From NCBI GenBank assembly GCA_038182865.1, contig CP116226.1:1674001-1738000 (forward strand): a stretch of 64,000 nucleotides of DNA, given 5' to 3'. Numbering within the stretch: the first letter of the stretch is position 1; each line of letters opens with the position of its first letter. The notes below the pieces were generated by a model. That model had not been told where the DNA came from. It made no database searches and saw only the letters and a program-made list of their open reading frames with translations. Below are positions 51,655 through 59,186 of this stretch, one piece after another. Source of the DNA: Microbacterium enclense (GTDB lineage: Bacteria > Actinomycetota > Actinomycetes > Actinomycetales > Microbacteriaceae). A program made the translations under genes and the position numbers.

Positions 51655-53463
51655 ATGGGTGACCTGTTCGACGGTTACGGCTCCACGCTGGCGCCGCGCA
51701 AGACCGCTTCCGGCGTCCCGGCGTACGACGAGATGTTCGGCAACCCGGCTGGTCCGGGCGACGCCGCACCGTCTCGCAAGGCGTACCGGGAGCTGTACCA
51801 GACGCTTGCCAAGATGACGCAGGAAGAGCTGCGCGGGCGCACCGAGTCGCTCGCCAGCTCGTACCTCGCGCAGGGCGTGACCTTCGACTTCGCGGGCGAG
51901 GAGCGGCCCTTCCCGCTCGACGCGGTTCCCCGCGTCATCGCGTACGACGAGTGGTCGCGGATCGAGGCCGGCGTGAAGCAGCGCGTGCGCGCGCTCGAGG
52001 CGTTCCTCGACGATGCGTACGGCAATCAGCACTGCGTGCGCGACGGCATCCTTCCGGCCGGTCTCATCTCGTCGTCGCAGTACTTTTACCGCCAGGCCGC
52101 CGGCATCCGCAGCGCCAACGGCGTCCGCATCCAGGTCTCGGGCATCGACCTCATCCGCGACGAGCACGGCGAGATGCGCGTGCTCGAAGACAACGTGCGC
52201 GTGCCCTCGGGCGTCAGCTACGTGATCTCGAACCGCCGAGTGATGGCGCAGACCCTGCCCGAACTGTTCGTCTCGATGCGGGTGCGCCCCGTCGGCGACT
52301 ATCCCAACAAGCTGCTCGCCGCTCTCCGCGCGTCGGCCCCGCCCGGGATCGACGACCCGAACATCGTCGTGCTCACCCCCGGTGTCTACAACTCGGCGTA
52401 CTTCGAGCACACCCTGCTCGCACGCCTCATGGGCGTCGAGCTCGTCGAGGGACGCGACCTGCTGTGCATCGGCGGCAAGGTCTTCATGCGCACCACGCGC
52501 GGTCCGCAGCGCGTCGACGTCATCTACCGTCGCGTCGACGACGACTTCCTCGACCCGCTGCAGTTCCGCGCCGACTCGATGCTCGGTGCCCCGGGGCTCA
52601 TGCTCGCCGCGCGCCTGGGCAACGTCACGATCGCCAACGCCGTGGGCAACGGTGTCGCCGACGACAAGCTCCTCTACACCTACGTGCCCGATCTCATCCG
52701 GTACTACCTCGCCGAGGAACCGATCCTCAAGAACGTCGACACCTGGCGCCTCGAGGATCCGGGCGCCCTCGAAGAGGTGCTCGATCGCCTTCCCGAGCTC
52801 GTCGTCAAACCCGTCGACGGTTCCGGCGGCAAGGGGCTCGTCGTGGGTCCGGATGCCTCACCCGCCGAACTCGAGAAGCTCCGCCAGCGTCTTCTCGCCG
52901 ACCCCCGTGGGTGGATCGCGCAGCCCGTCGTGATGCTGTCGACCATCCCCACGCTCGTCGAAGACGGGATGCGACCGCGCCACGCCGACCTGCGGCCCTT
53001 CGCGGTGAACGACGGCGACGACATCTGGGTGCTGCCGGGCGGACTGACCCGCGTCGCCCTGCCCGAGGGGCAGCTCGTGGTCAACTCCAGCCAGGGCGGC
53101 GGATCGAAAGACACCTGGGTGGTCGGCGGGTCGGCTCCCTCGCACGTCGAGTACGGCCAGGGCCAGGGAGTGTCGGGGCTCGTCGCCGACCAGGCGGCGG
53201 TGACCGAGGCCATCCCGATCATCTACGACGGCCAGCCCGCTCCCGCCACCTCGCCCCGCGACCCGCGGGCCGGTGGCCGTGAGCAGCAGGAACAGCAGCA
53301 GCAGGCCGACCGCGGCGAGGTCCAGCACGGACCGCAGGCCGAGCAGCAGCAGCAACAGGCGCTCCCGGTGGTCTCGGACCCTTCGACGAGCTCAGGGTTC
53401 TCGACGAGTGCGGAGTCCTCGGTCGCGCCCGCGGGTGACGGACGGGAGCAGGGATCATGCTGA
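51655..53463 (+). CDS. Circularly permuted ATP-grasp type 2 protein with Gln-rich tail
   Basis: A 602-residue protein. Residues 1-500 match the DUF404/DUF407 circularly permuted ATP-grasp family (RVIAYDEWSRIEAGVKQRVRALEAFLDDAYG, EMRVLEDNVRVPSGVSYVISNR, ELVVKPVDGSGGKGLVVGPDA). The last 80 residues are a Gln/Ser-rich linker not usual for the family. The linker includes a translated genomic repeat (53379-53397). The family is found with an alpha-E protein and a transglutaminase-like protein, as here; the group is suspected to form a peptide-bond-making/modifying system of unknown product. The stop overlaps the alpha-E gene by seven bases. Confidence 0.92.
   Translation: MGDLFDGYGSTLAPRKTASGVPAYDEMFGNPAGPGDAAPSRKAYRELYQTLAKMTQEELRGRTESLASSYLAQGVTFDFAGEERPFPLDAVPRVIAYDEWSRIEAGVKQRVRALEAFLDDAYGNQHCVRDGILPAGLISSSQYFYRQAAGIRSANGVRIQVSGIDLIRDEHGEMRVLEDNVRVPSGVSYVISNRRVMAQTLPELFVSMRVRPVGDYPNKLLAALRASAPPGIDDPNIVVLTPGVYNSAYFEHTLLARLMGVELVEGRDLLCIGGKVFMRTTRGPQRVDVIYRRVDDDFLDPLQFRADSMLGAPGLMLAARLGNVTIANAVGNGVADDKLLYTYVPDLIRYYLAEEPILKNVDTWRLEDPGALEEVLDRLPELVVKPVDGSGGKGLVVGPDASPAELEKLRQRLLADPRGWIAQPVVMLSTIPTLVEDGMRPRHADLRPFAVNDGDDIWVLPGGLTRVALPEGQLVVNSSQGGGSKDTWVVGGSAPSHVEYGQGQGVSGLVADQAAVTEAIPIIYDGQPAPATSPRDPRAGGREQQEQQQQADRGEVQHGPQAEQQQQQALPVVSDPSTSSGFSTSAESSVAPAGDGREQGSC
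53379..53397 (+). repeat. Quasi-palindromic genomic repeat inside coding sequence
   Basis: CCCTTCGACGAGCTCAGGG resembles the widespread intergenic repeat CCCTTCGACRAGCTCAGGG seen in many GC-rich bacterial genomes (from memory). Here it is translated in frame as DPSTSSG within the Gln/Ser-rich tail of the ATP-grasp protein. It is an apparent insertion tolerated in a linker. Confidence 0.7.
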
Positions 53464-54389
53464 GCCGCATCGCGGAGAGCTTGTTCTGGATCGGTCGCTA
53501 CATCGAGCGCAGCGACGGCACCGCCCGCATCCTCGACGTGCACCTGCAGCTGCTCCTCGAGGACCCGTGGATCGACGAGGACACCGCGTGCCGATCGCTG
53601 CTGAGCGTCATGGGCTCGGCCCTGCCGGAAGACGTCGACAGCGTCCGCCGCAACGATGTGCTGGCGCGCCTCGCCGTCGACCGGATGAACCCCTCGAGCA
53701 TCGCGTACTCGATCACCGCCGCGCGGGAGAACGCCCGTCGCGCGCGCGAGATCGTCTCGACCGAGCTCTGGGAGATCCTCAACACGACGAACTCCCGGAT
53801 GCCGCGGCGCCTGCAGACCGACAAGGTGCACGAGTTCTTCCAGTGGGTGCGCGAGCGCGCCGCGCTCGCGATCGGCATCGTCGACTCGTCGACGAACCGC
53901 GACGAGGCCTGGCAGTTCTTCACTCTCGGTCGCAGCATCGAGCGCACCGACATGACCGCGCGCCTGCTGGCGACACGGTCGCTCACCGAGGTGTCGGGTC
54001 CGTCGTGGACCACGATCCTCCGCTCGTGCGGGGCGTACGAGGCGTACCTGCGGACGTATCGGGGGATGCCGAGCGCCCGCAACGCGGCCGAGTTCCTGCT
54101 GCTCGACCGCCTGTTCCCGCGCTCGATCATCTACTCGATCCAGCGCGCCGAGGACTGCATGAGCGCGATCGACCCGCGGGCCGACCGTGTCGGTCACTCC
54201 AACACCGTGCTGCGCGCCCTCGGGCAGATCCGCAACGACCTGGAGTACCGCCCGGTCAGCGATGTGCTCACGGACCTGCCCGAGCACATGCAACGCGTGC
54301 AGACGGTCACGCGCGAGGCCTCGGAGGCGATCCGTTCGCGGTTCTTCCCGACGCAGGCCGAGCCGAGCTGGATCGGAGAGATCTCATGA
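53457..54389 (+). CDS. Alpha-E domain protein
   Basis: A 310-residue all-helical protein of the alpha-E family (DUF403). It opens MLSRIAESLFWIGRYIERSDGTARILDVHLQLLLED and repeats a related FTLGRSIERTDMTARLL at about residue 161, the internal duplication typical of the family. No catalytic role is established. It is always found beside circularly permuted ATP-grasp and transglutaminase-like proteins, and probably acts as a partner. It overlaps the upstream gene by seven bases and a 17-codon open frame at its 3' end. Confidence 0.92.
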   Translation: MLSRIAESLFWIGRYIERSDGTARILDVHLQLLLEDPWIDEDTACRSLLSVMGSALPEDVDSVRRNDVLARLAVDRMNPSSIAYSITAARENARRAREIVSTELWEILNTTNSRMPRRLQTDKVHEFFQWVRERAALAIGIVDSSTNRDEAWQFFTLGRSIERTDMTARLLATRSLTEVSGPSWTTILRSCGAYEAYLRTYRGMPSARNAAEFLLLDRLFPRSIIYSIQRAEDCMSAIDPRADRVGHSNTVLRALGQIRNDLEYRPVSDVLTDLPEHMQRVQTVTREASEAIRSRFFPTQAEPSWIGEIS

Positions 54390-54439
54390 TGGATGCCATG
54401 TCCGCGGCGTTCGCGGCGGCTTCGGGGGGCGCGCGATGA
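54386..54439 (+). CDS. Possible 17-residue coupling ORF
   Basis: An 18-codon frame (17 residues, MMDAMSAAFAAASGGAR) starts by ATGA overlap with the alpha-E stop and ends by ATGA overlap with the transglutaminase start. It could serve only to carry ribosomes from one gene to the next. No ribosome site of its own is clear, and it may be chance. Confidence 0.3.
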   Translation: MMDAMSAAFAAASGGAR

Positions 54440-55281
54440 AGCGTCTGCGCATCGAACACCAGACCGGCTTCGCCTACCCGGGAGACGTCTCGGCGTCGTA
54501 CAACGAGGCGCGGATGCTGCCGCACTCCACCGACAGCCAGTTCGTGCTGAGCTCGTCGCTCGACATCGAGCCGTCGACGTCGGTGAACCAGTACGTCGAC
54601 TACTTCGGCACCCGCGTCGCGGCCTTCGACGTGCTCTCGCCCCACGCGGCGCTCACGATCACGGCCCGCTCGCTGGTGGAGGTGCGCCCTCGTCCGATCG
54701 AGCACGCCGACATCACGTGGGAGCAGCTCGCCGTCGAGGCGGCGGGCTCGATCGCCACCGTCGAGCAGCTCACGCAGACGCGCCGCACGACCCCGCACCC
54801 CGAGGTCGTCGAGCTCGCCCGGTCGATCGCGGCGCAGCACGACCGCCCGGGACCAGCGGCGCACGCCATCGCCGAGGCGGTCGGCGACGCGATCGAGTAC
54901 ATGCAGGGCGTGACCGGCGTGCACTCGACTGCGGTCGATGCCTGGGAGGCGCGCAAGGGCGTCTGCCAGGACATCGCCCACATCGCGATCGGGGCCTTGC
55001 GCGAGGTCGGCATCCCGGCTCGCTACATCTCGGGCTACCTGCACCCGAAGCCTTCCGCCGAGGTGGGGGAGGCCGTGACGGGGGAGTCGCATGCCTGGGT
55101 CGAGTGGTTCGCCGGCGACTGGCAGGGCTTCGATCCGACGAACAACATCGAGATCGGCGACCGCCACGTGCTCGTCGGCCGCGGTCGCGACTACAACGAC
55201 GTGCCGCCGCTGCGCGGTGTGTACGCCGGACCCGGTAAGAGCCAGCTCAAGGTGAAGGTGACGATCACGCGCGAGACGTGA
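54436..55281 (+). CDS. Transglutaminase-like cysteine protease family protein
   Basis: A 281-residue protein. The N-terminal beta domain (about 1-95) begins MKRLRIEHQTGFAY, and a transglutaminase core follows. The triad is C177 (RKGVCQDIAH), H219 (ESHAWVEW) and D233 (GFDPTNN). It probably cleaves or transfers a peptide or isopeptide bond and is the third member of the ATP-grasp/alpha-E/transglutaminase operon. Its 3' end overlaps the convergent TetR gene by 17 bases. Confidence 0.92.
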   Translation: MKRLRIEHQTGFAYPGDVSASYNEARMLPHSTDSQFVLSSSLDIEPSTSVNQYVDYFGTRVAAFDVLSPHAALTITARSLVEVRPRPIEHADITWEQLAVEAAGSIATVEQLTQTRRTTPHPEVVELARSIAAQHDRPGPAAHAIAEAVGDAIEYMQGVTGVHSTAVDAWEARKGVCQDIAHIAIGALREVGIPARYISGYLHPKPSAEVGEAVTGESHAWVEWFAGDWQGFDPTNNIEIGDRHVLVGRGRDYNDVPPLRGVYAGPGKSQLKVKVTITRET

Positions 55282-55909
55282 TCTCACCGCTCCAGGGGTG
55301 GACGGCCCCGGCGACCCGCGCCTGCACCTCGCGGTGCAGGTCGAGGAGGGTGGCCGTCTCCCCGGCGTCGTAGCGGCGCGCCCATTCGTCGAGGGTCGTG
55401 CGCATCTCGAGGCCGGCGAGGCCGAGGGCGGTGCGCACGTCGAGCTCGGGCAGTCCGACGCGTTCGGAGATCTCCGGGACGAAGCGATCGGCCGACATGA
55501 CCTCGCGCCGGACCGCCGCACCGAGCAGAGCGGGTTCGTGCGCGATGAGCCGACGCACGCGCAAGAACCGCTCGCGCGCTTGAGCATCGGCATCCAGGAG
55601 TTGCAGTTCGCGCGCGAAGACGTCGCGGAGGGTGGAAAGCAGGGCCGCGCTGTCGGCGCCGAGGTCGTCGGTGCCGGCGAGGGCATCGGCGAAGCGGCCG
55701 TCGTCGACGAAGACGGCTTCTTCTTTCGTGCCCGCGAGGCGGAAGAACGTGCGGGGGGAGACACCGGCTCGCGCGGCGATCTCATCGACGGTGGTGCCGC
55801 CGACGCCCTTCTGCTCGAAGAGATCGAGGGCGGCGGCGCAGATCTCGACCGCTGTCTCGCGGCGGCGACGGTCGCGCAGACCCTCGACGGGGGCTGCCGG
55901 GGTGCTCAT
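55265..55909 (-). CDS. TetR-family regulator (divergent from MFS exporter)
   Basis: A 214-residue TetR protein. HTH: DRRRRETAVEICAAALDLFEQKGVGGTTVDEIAARAGVSPRTFFRLAGTKEE spans about residues 14-65. The rest is a helical ligand domain resembling the C-terminal domain of actinobacterial MftR-like members. The ATG at 55909 is chosen; an ATG 42 bases upstream would add residues without family support. It is divergent from a DHA2 exporter across 72 bp that contain a 17-bp palindrome, so it probably represses the exporter and itself. Confidence 0.87.
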   Translation of the reverse strand: MSTPAAPVEGLRDRRRRETAVEICAAALDLFEQKGVGGTTVDEIAARAGVSPRTFFRLAGTKEEAVFVDDGRFADALAGTDDLGADSAALLSTLRDVFARELQLLDADAQARERFLRVRRLIAHEPALLGAAVRREVMSADRFVPEISERVGLPELDVRTALGLAGLEMRTTLDEWARRYDAGETATLLDLHREVQARVAGAVHPWSGEITSRA

Positions 55910-55934
55910 ATCCGATACAGTAGTCCATGTCGTA

Positions 55935-55951
55935 TTGGCAGTAGCTGCCAA
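55935..55951. promoter_or_regulatory. Palindromic operator candidate (tetR/MFS)
   Basis: TTGGCAGTAGCTGCCAA has seven-base arms around TAG, midway between the TetR and MFS starts. TTAGAT at about 55967 ends ten or so bases before the MFS ATG, so that transcript may be leaderless. Confidence 0.65.
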
Positions 55952-55981
55952 CTTGTCTCACCCTGCTTAGATTGGTCTCCC

Positions 55982-57454
55982 ATGGTCTCCACCGGAACCG
56001 TTCCCACCGCTGCCCCGCCGGGCAGGCCCGCCGTACGTCCGGGCGCGGTCATCGCCCTGCTCGTCATCGCCGCGTTCGTCGTCATCCTGAACGAGACGAT
56101 CATGGGCGTCGCTCTGCCCGAGCTCATGCGCGAGCTCGACATCACCGCCGCCTCGGCGCAGTGGCTCACGACCGCGTTCCTGCTGACGATGGCGGTCGTG
56201 ATCCCCACCACGGGTTTCCTCATCCAGCGTTTCCCGCTCCGGACCCTGTTCTTCACGGCCATGGGGCTGTTCACCCTCGGAACGGTGATCGCCGCCCTCG
56301 CCCCCGGTTTCGGGGTGCTGCTGGTGGGGCGCATCGTGCAGGCGTCGGGGACCGCGATCATGATCCCGCTGCTGTTCACGACGGTGCTGAACGTCGTCCC
56401 GGCGCACCGCCGCGGGCGCATGATGGGCCTCATCTCGATCGTGATCTCGGTCGCCCCGGCCATCGGTCCCACCGTGTCGGGCCTGATCCTGTCGGTCTTC
56501 CCGTGGCGCGCGATGTTCATCGTCATGATCCCGATCGCGCTGATCGCCATCGCCCTCGGCGCCCGCTGGGTGCAGAACCTCACCGAGACGCGTCGCGTGA
56601 CCCTCGACCTCGTGTCGGTCGTGCTCTCGGCCCTGGCGTTCGGCGGCCTCATCTTCGGGCTGTCGAGCATCGGTGAGGCGGCCGGTGGGCACGAGATCGT
56701 GCCGGTCTGGATGCCGCTGGCCCTGGGCGCCCTCGCGCTCGCGGCGTTCATCGTGCGCCAGCTCCGCCTCGGATCCACCGATCGCGTTCTGCTGAACCTC
56801 GGTGTCTTCCGGCACGCGTCGTTCACCGTCGCGGTGATCCTGGTCGTCGTGGCGATGACGACGCTGTTCGGCGTGCTGATCCTGCTGCCGCTGTACCTGC
56901 AGAACGTCCTCGGTCTCGGCACGCTCCCCACCGGCCTCATGCTGCTGCCGGGTGGTCTGCTGATGGGGCTCATGGCCCCGCTCGTCGGAAACCTCTTCGA
57001 CCGCTTCGGCGCGCGCCCGCTCGTGCTGCCAGGGGCGATCGTCGCGAGCATCGCGCTCTGGGGTTTCGCGACGCTGTCGGCCGACACCCCGATCGGCTTC
57101 GTCATCGCGGTGCACTGCGTGCTGAGCCTGGGGCTGGCGTTCATGTTCACCCCGCTGATGACCTCGGCGCTCGGCTCGCTGCCGCGTGAGCTGTACCCGC
57201 ACGGCTCCGCGATCGTCTCCACCGTGCAGCAGCTGGCGGGAGCCGCAGGCACCGCGGTGTTCGTGACGCTCATGACCGTGGGGGCGGCGGCCTCCGTGGC
57301 GAACGACGGCGCATCGGTCGTGGATGCCACGGCCAGTGGCATCCATTCCGCGTTCTTCGTCGCGGCATGCCTCTCGCTCGCGGTGATCGTGCTCGCGGCG
57401 TTCGTGCGGACGCCGAAGCAGGTCGAGGGCGCGGAGGGCATGCCGGCGCACTGA
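55982..57454 (+). CDS. MFS transporter, DHA2 family (drug exporter-like)
   Basis: A 490-residue protein with about 14 membrane helices, as in the DHA2/EmrB group. Helix 1 contains the conserved LNETIMGVALPELMREL. The motif-C-like ISIVISVAPAIGPTVSGLI (about residue 158) marks proton-driven antiporters. It presumably exports a small toxic molecule under control of the divergent TetR protein. The ATG at 55982 has no ribosome site, and a -10-like TTAGAT sits close upstream. Confidence 0.9.
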   Translation: MVSTGTVPTAAPPGRPAVRPGAVIALLVIAAFVVILNETIMGVALPELMRELDITAASAQWLTTAFLLTMAVVIPTTGFLIQRFPLRTLFFTAMGLFTLGTVIAALAPGFGVLLVGRIVQASGTAIMIPLLFTTVLNVVPAHRRGRMMGLISIVISVAPAIGPTVSGLILSVFPWRAMFIVMIPIALIAIALGARWVQNLTETRRVTLDLVSVVLSALAFGGLIFGLSSIGEAAGGHEIVPVWMPLALGALALAAFIVRQLRLGSTDRVLLNLGVFRHASFTVAVILVVVAMTTLFGVLILLPLYLQNVLGLGTLPTGLMLLPGGLLMGLMAPLVGNLFDRFGARPLVLPGAIVASIALWGFATLSADTPIGFVIAVHCVLSLGLAFMFTPLMTSALGSLPRELYPHGSAIVSTVQQLAGAAGTAVFVTLMTVGAAASVANDGASVVDATASGIHSAFFVAACLSLAVIVLAAFVRTPKQVEGAEGMPAH

Positions 57455-57528
57455 CTCCTGCGTGCGCGAGTGGTGGGGCGTGGGCGACCTGGTGGTGGCG
57501 GCGCGGCGCGGCCGGCCGGCAAGGGGAG

Positions 57529-57574
57529 CGGATTCGGGGCGCGGAGGATGTTTCGGCCCCGATTCGTCCTCCGC
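57529..57574. repeat. Interleaved inverted repeats between convergent genes
   Basis: CGGATTCGGGGC (57529-57540) pairs with GCCCCGATTCG (57556-57566, one mismatch). GCGGAGGA (57541-57548) pairs with TCCTCCGC (57567-57574). The two pairings interleave, so they form either alternative hairpins or a pseudoknot. It lies in the 216-bp gap between the MFS exporter and the rhamnose LacI gene; nothing else is evident in that gap. Confidence 0.75.
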
Positions 57575-57670
57575 TGCCGGAACCTCCTCCCGTCGACCCG
57601 CGGCGCGCGACGGCGCGGTCTCGCCGCTGTCGCGCGCCGCCGCGCTCGCGCGAGAGAGCCAGGTGGGGGG

Positions 57671-58669
57671 CTACCCGCTCGACGCCCGCACGATCAGCTC
57701 CGGTCGGAACCGCACCCGGCGCTCGCCGGGGTCGAGCCTGCCGTCGAGCTGACGCAGAAGCAGATCGACAGCGGTCGACCCCAGTGCCTCGGCGGGCTGG
57801 CGCACAGACGTGAGCGGCACGACGGTCGCGGCGGCGAAGTCGATGTCGTCGTAGCCGACGAGGGCGATGTCGTCGGGGACGCGGATGTCGCCGAGCATCG
57901 TCAGCGCCTGCAGCACGCCGACCGCGAGGAGGTCGTTGGCGGCGAAGACGGCGTCGGGGCGGTCGGGGCGTTCGCGCAGGCTCTCCCCGGCGGCGCGGCC
58001 CGCCAGCACGGTCATGGCATCCGTCTCGATGATCTCGAGCTCGGCACCCGCGACCTCGGCGACGGCGCGGCGGGCTCCCGCGAGGCGGTTCGCGACCTGG
58101 CGGGTCGAGAGGGGTCCGGCGACGAACGAGATGCGACGGCGGCCCTGGGCGAGCAGGTGCGCGACGGCGAGATACCCGCCCTCGACGTCGTCGACCGACA
58201 CGGCGCAGACGCCGTCGCCGGTGGTCTGTTCGTCGACGAGGACGACCGGGATGCCGGCCGTCGCCAGACGCTCGACCACGTCACCGTCGGCGTCGGCGGG
58301 CGTGAGCAGCACACCGGCGACCCGTTGCTCGACGAACTGATCGAGGTAGAGGCGCTCGTGATCGCCGTCGGCCCCGCTCGATCCGAGCAGCACGATGTAC
58401 CCGTCGGCGGCGGCCCGGGCCTCGGCACCGCGCGCCACCGCGGCGAAGAACGGGTTGCCGACATCGAGGACGATCAGGGCGATCGAGCGGCTGCGACCCG
58501 CGCGTAACTGACGGGCTGCATCGTTGCGCACGTATCCCAGGGCGGCGATCGCGGACCGGACTCTCTCGGCGACGCCGGCCGAGACCGTGTCGCGGCCGTT
58601 CAGCACGTTCGAGACGGTTCCCACCGAGACGCCGGCGTGCGCTGCGACGTCTTTGATCTTCACCGCCAT
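57671..58669 (-). CDS. LacI-family regulator of L-rhamnose catabolism
   Basis: A 332-residue LacI-type protein. The HTH is at residues 4-24 (KIKDVAAHAGVSVGTVSNVLN), the hinge contains NDAARQLRAGRSRSIA, and the sensor domain runs to the C-terminus (LIVLDVGNPFFAAVARGAEARA, DAVFAANDLLAVGVLQAL, LVGYDDIDFAAATVVPLTSV). The ATG at 58669 gives MAVKIKD. It is divergent from the rhamnose operon across 82 bp holding the operator TGAAACGATTCA. L-rhamnose or a derivative is the likely inducer. Confidence 0.92.
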   Translation of the reverse strand: MAVKIKDVAAHAGVSVGTVSNVLNGRDTVSAGVAERVRSAIAALGYVRNDAARQLRAGRSRSIALIVLDVGNPFFAAVARGAEARAAADGYIVLLGSSGADGDHERLYLDQFVEQRVAGVLLTPADADGDVVERLATAGIPVVLVDEQTTGDGVCAVSVDDVEGGYLAVAHLLAQGRRRISFVAGPLSTRQVANRLAGARRAVAEVAGAELEIIETDAMTVLAGRAAGESLRERPDRPDAVFAANDLLAVGVLQALTMLGDIRVPDDIALVGYDDIDFAAATVVPLTSVRQPAEALGSTAVDLLLRQLDGRLDPGERRVRFRPELIVRASSG

Positions 58670-58708
58670 GATCCGTCGACGATATCGCAGGGCGTCCGAT
58701 CGCTGTGC

Positions 58709-58730
58709 TATCGTGCGGTGAAACGATTCA
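58709..58730 (+). promoter_or_regulatory. Rhamnose operon promoter/operator
   Basis: TATCGT (58709-58714) is a fair -10 box. TGAAACGATTCA (58719-58730) is a LacI-type near-palindrome centred on CG, located where the transcript would start. AAAGGAGAGAG follows as the ribosome site of the mutarotase gene. Confidence 0.72.
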
Positions 58731-58751
58731 TTCTCAAAGGAGAGAGCTCTC

Positions 58752-59186
58752 ATGTCCGCCCAGACCACGCGCGTCTGTTTCGAACTCCGGATCCGGCCCG
58801 AGCTCACCGACGAGTACGTCGCCCGGCACACGCCGGTCCGCGCCGACATGCTCGCCGAGATCGCCGCCGCCGGACGCCGCAACTACTCCCTGTTCCTCGG
58901 CGAGGGCGGCCGGCTCATCGGCTACTACGAGACCGACGACGACGCCGCAGCCCAGGCCTACCTCGCGGCATCGCCGATCGCCGCCGCGTGGGAAGCCGAC
59001 ATGGCCCCCTTCTTCCTCGACCTCGAGGGCCGCCCCGACCAGGCCGCGATCCCCCTCACCGAGGTGTTCCACCTCGCCGATCAGCTCGCCGATGTCGACG
59101 ACACCGCGAGCACGCACCCCGCGAGCACGCACCCCGCGAGCACCGAGACCACGGCATCCGCCCCGACCGAAAGCACCCGCTCATGA
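58752..59186 (+). CDS. rhaM: L-rhamnose mutarotase
   Basis: A 144-residue protein of the RhaM/RhaU family. The first 105 residues are the dimeric alpha/beta fold that interconverts alpha- and beta-L-rhamnopyranose (RVCFELRIRPELTDEYVARHTPV, RNYSLFLGEGGRLIGYYET). The last 30 residues are an unusual Thr/Ser/Pro-rich tail encoded partly by a 15-base tandem repeat (59106-59143). A strong AAAGGAGAGAG ribosome site precedes the ATG. The stop overlaps the isomerase start (ATGA). Confidence 0.92.
   Translation: MSAQTTRVCFELRIRPELTDEYVARHTPVRADMLAEIAAAGRRNYSLFLGEGGRLIGYYETDDDAAAQAYLAASPIAAAWEADMAPFFLDLEGRPDQAAIPLTEVFHLADQLADVDDTASTHPASTHPASTETTASAPTESTRS
59106..59143 (+). repeat. 15-bp tandem repeat in the rhaM tail
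   Basis: Two and a half copies of GCGAGCACGCACCCC encode ASTHP-ASTHP-AST in frame, so unit gain or loss adds or removes five residues of a flexible tail. Confidence 0.9.
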
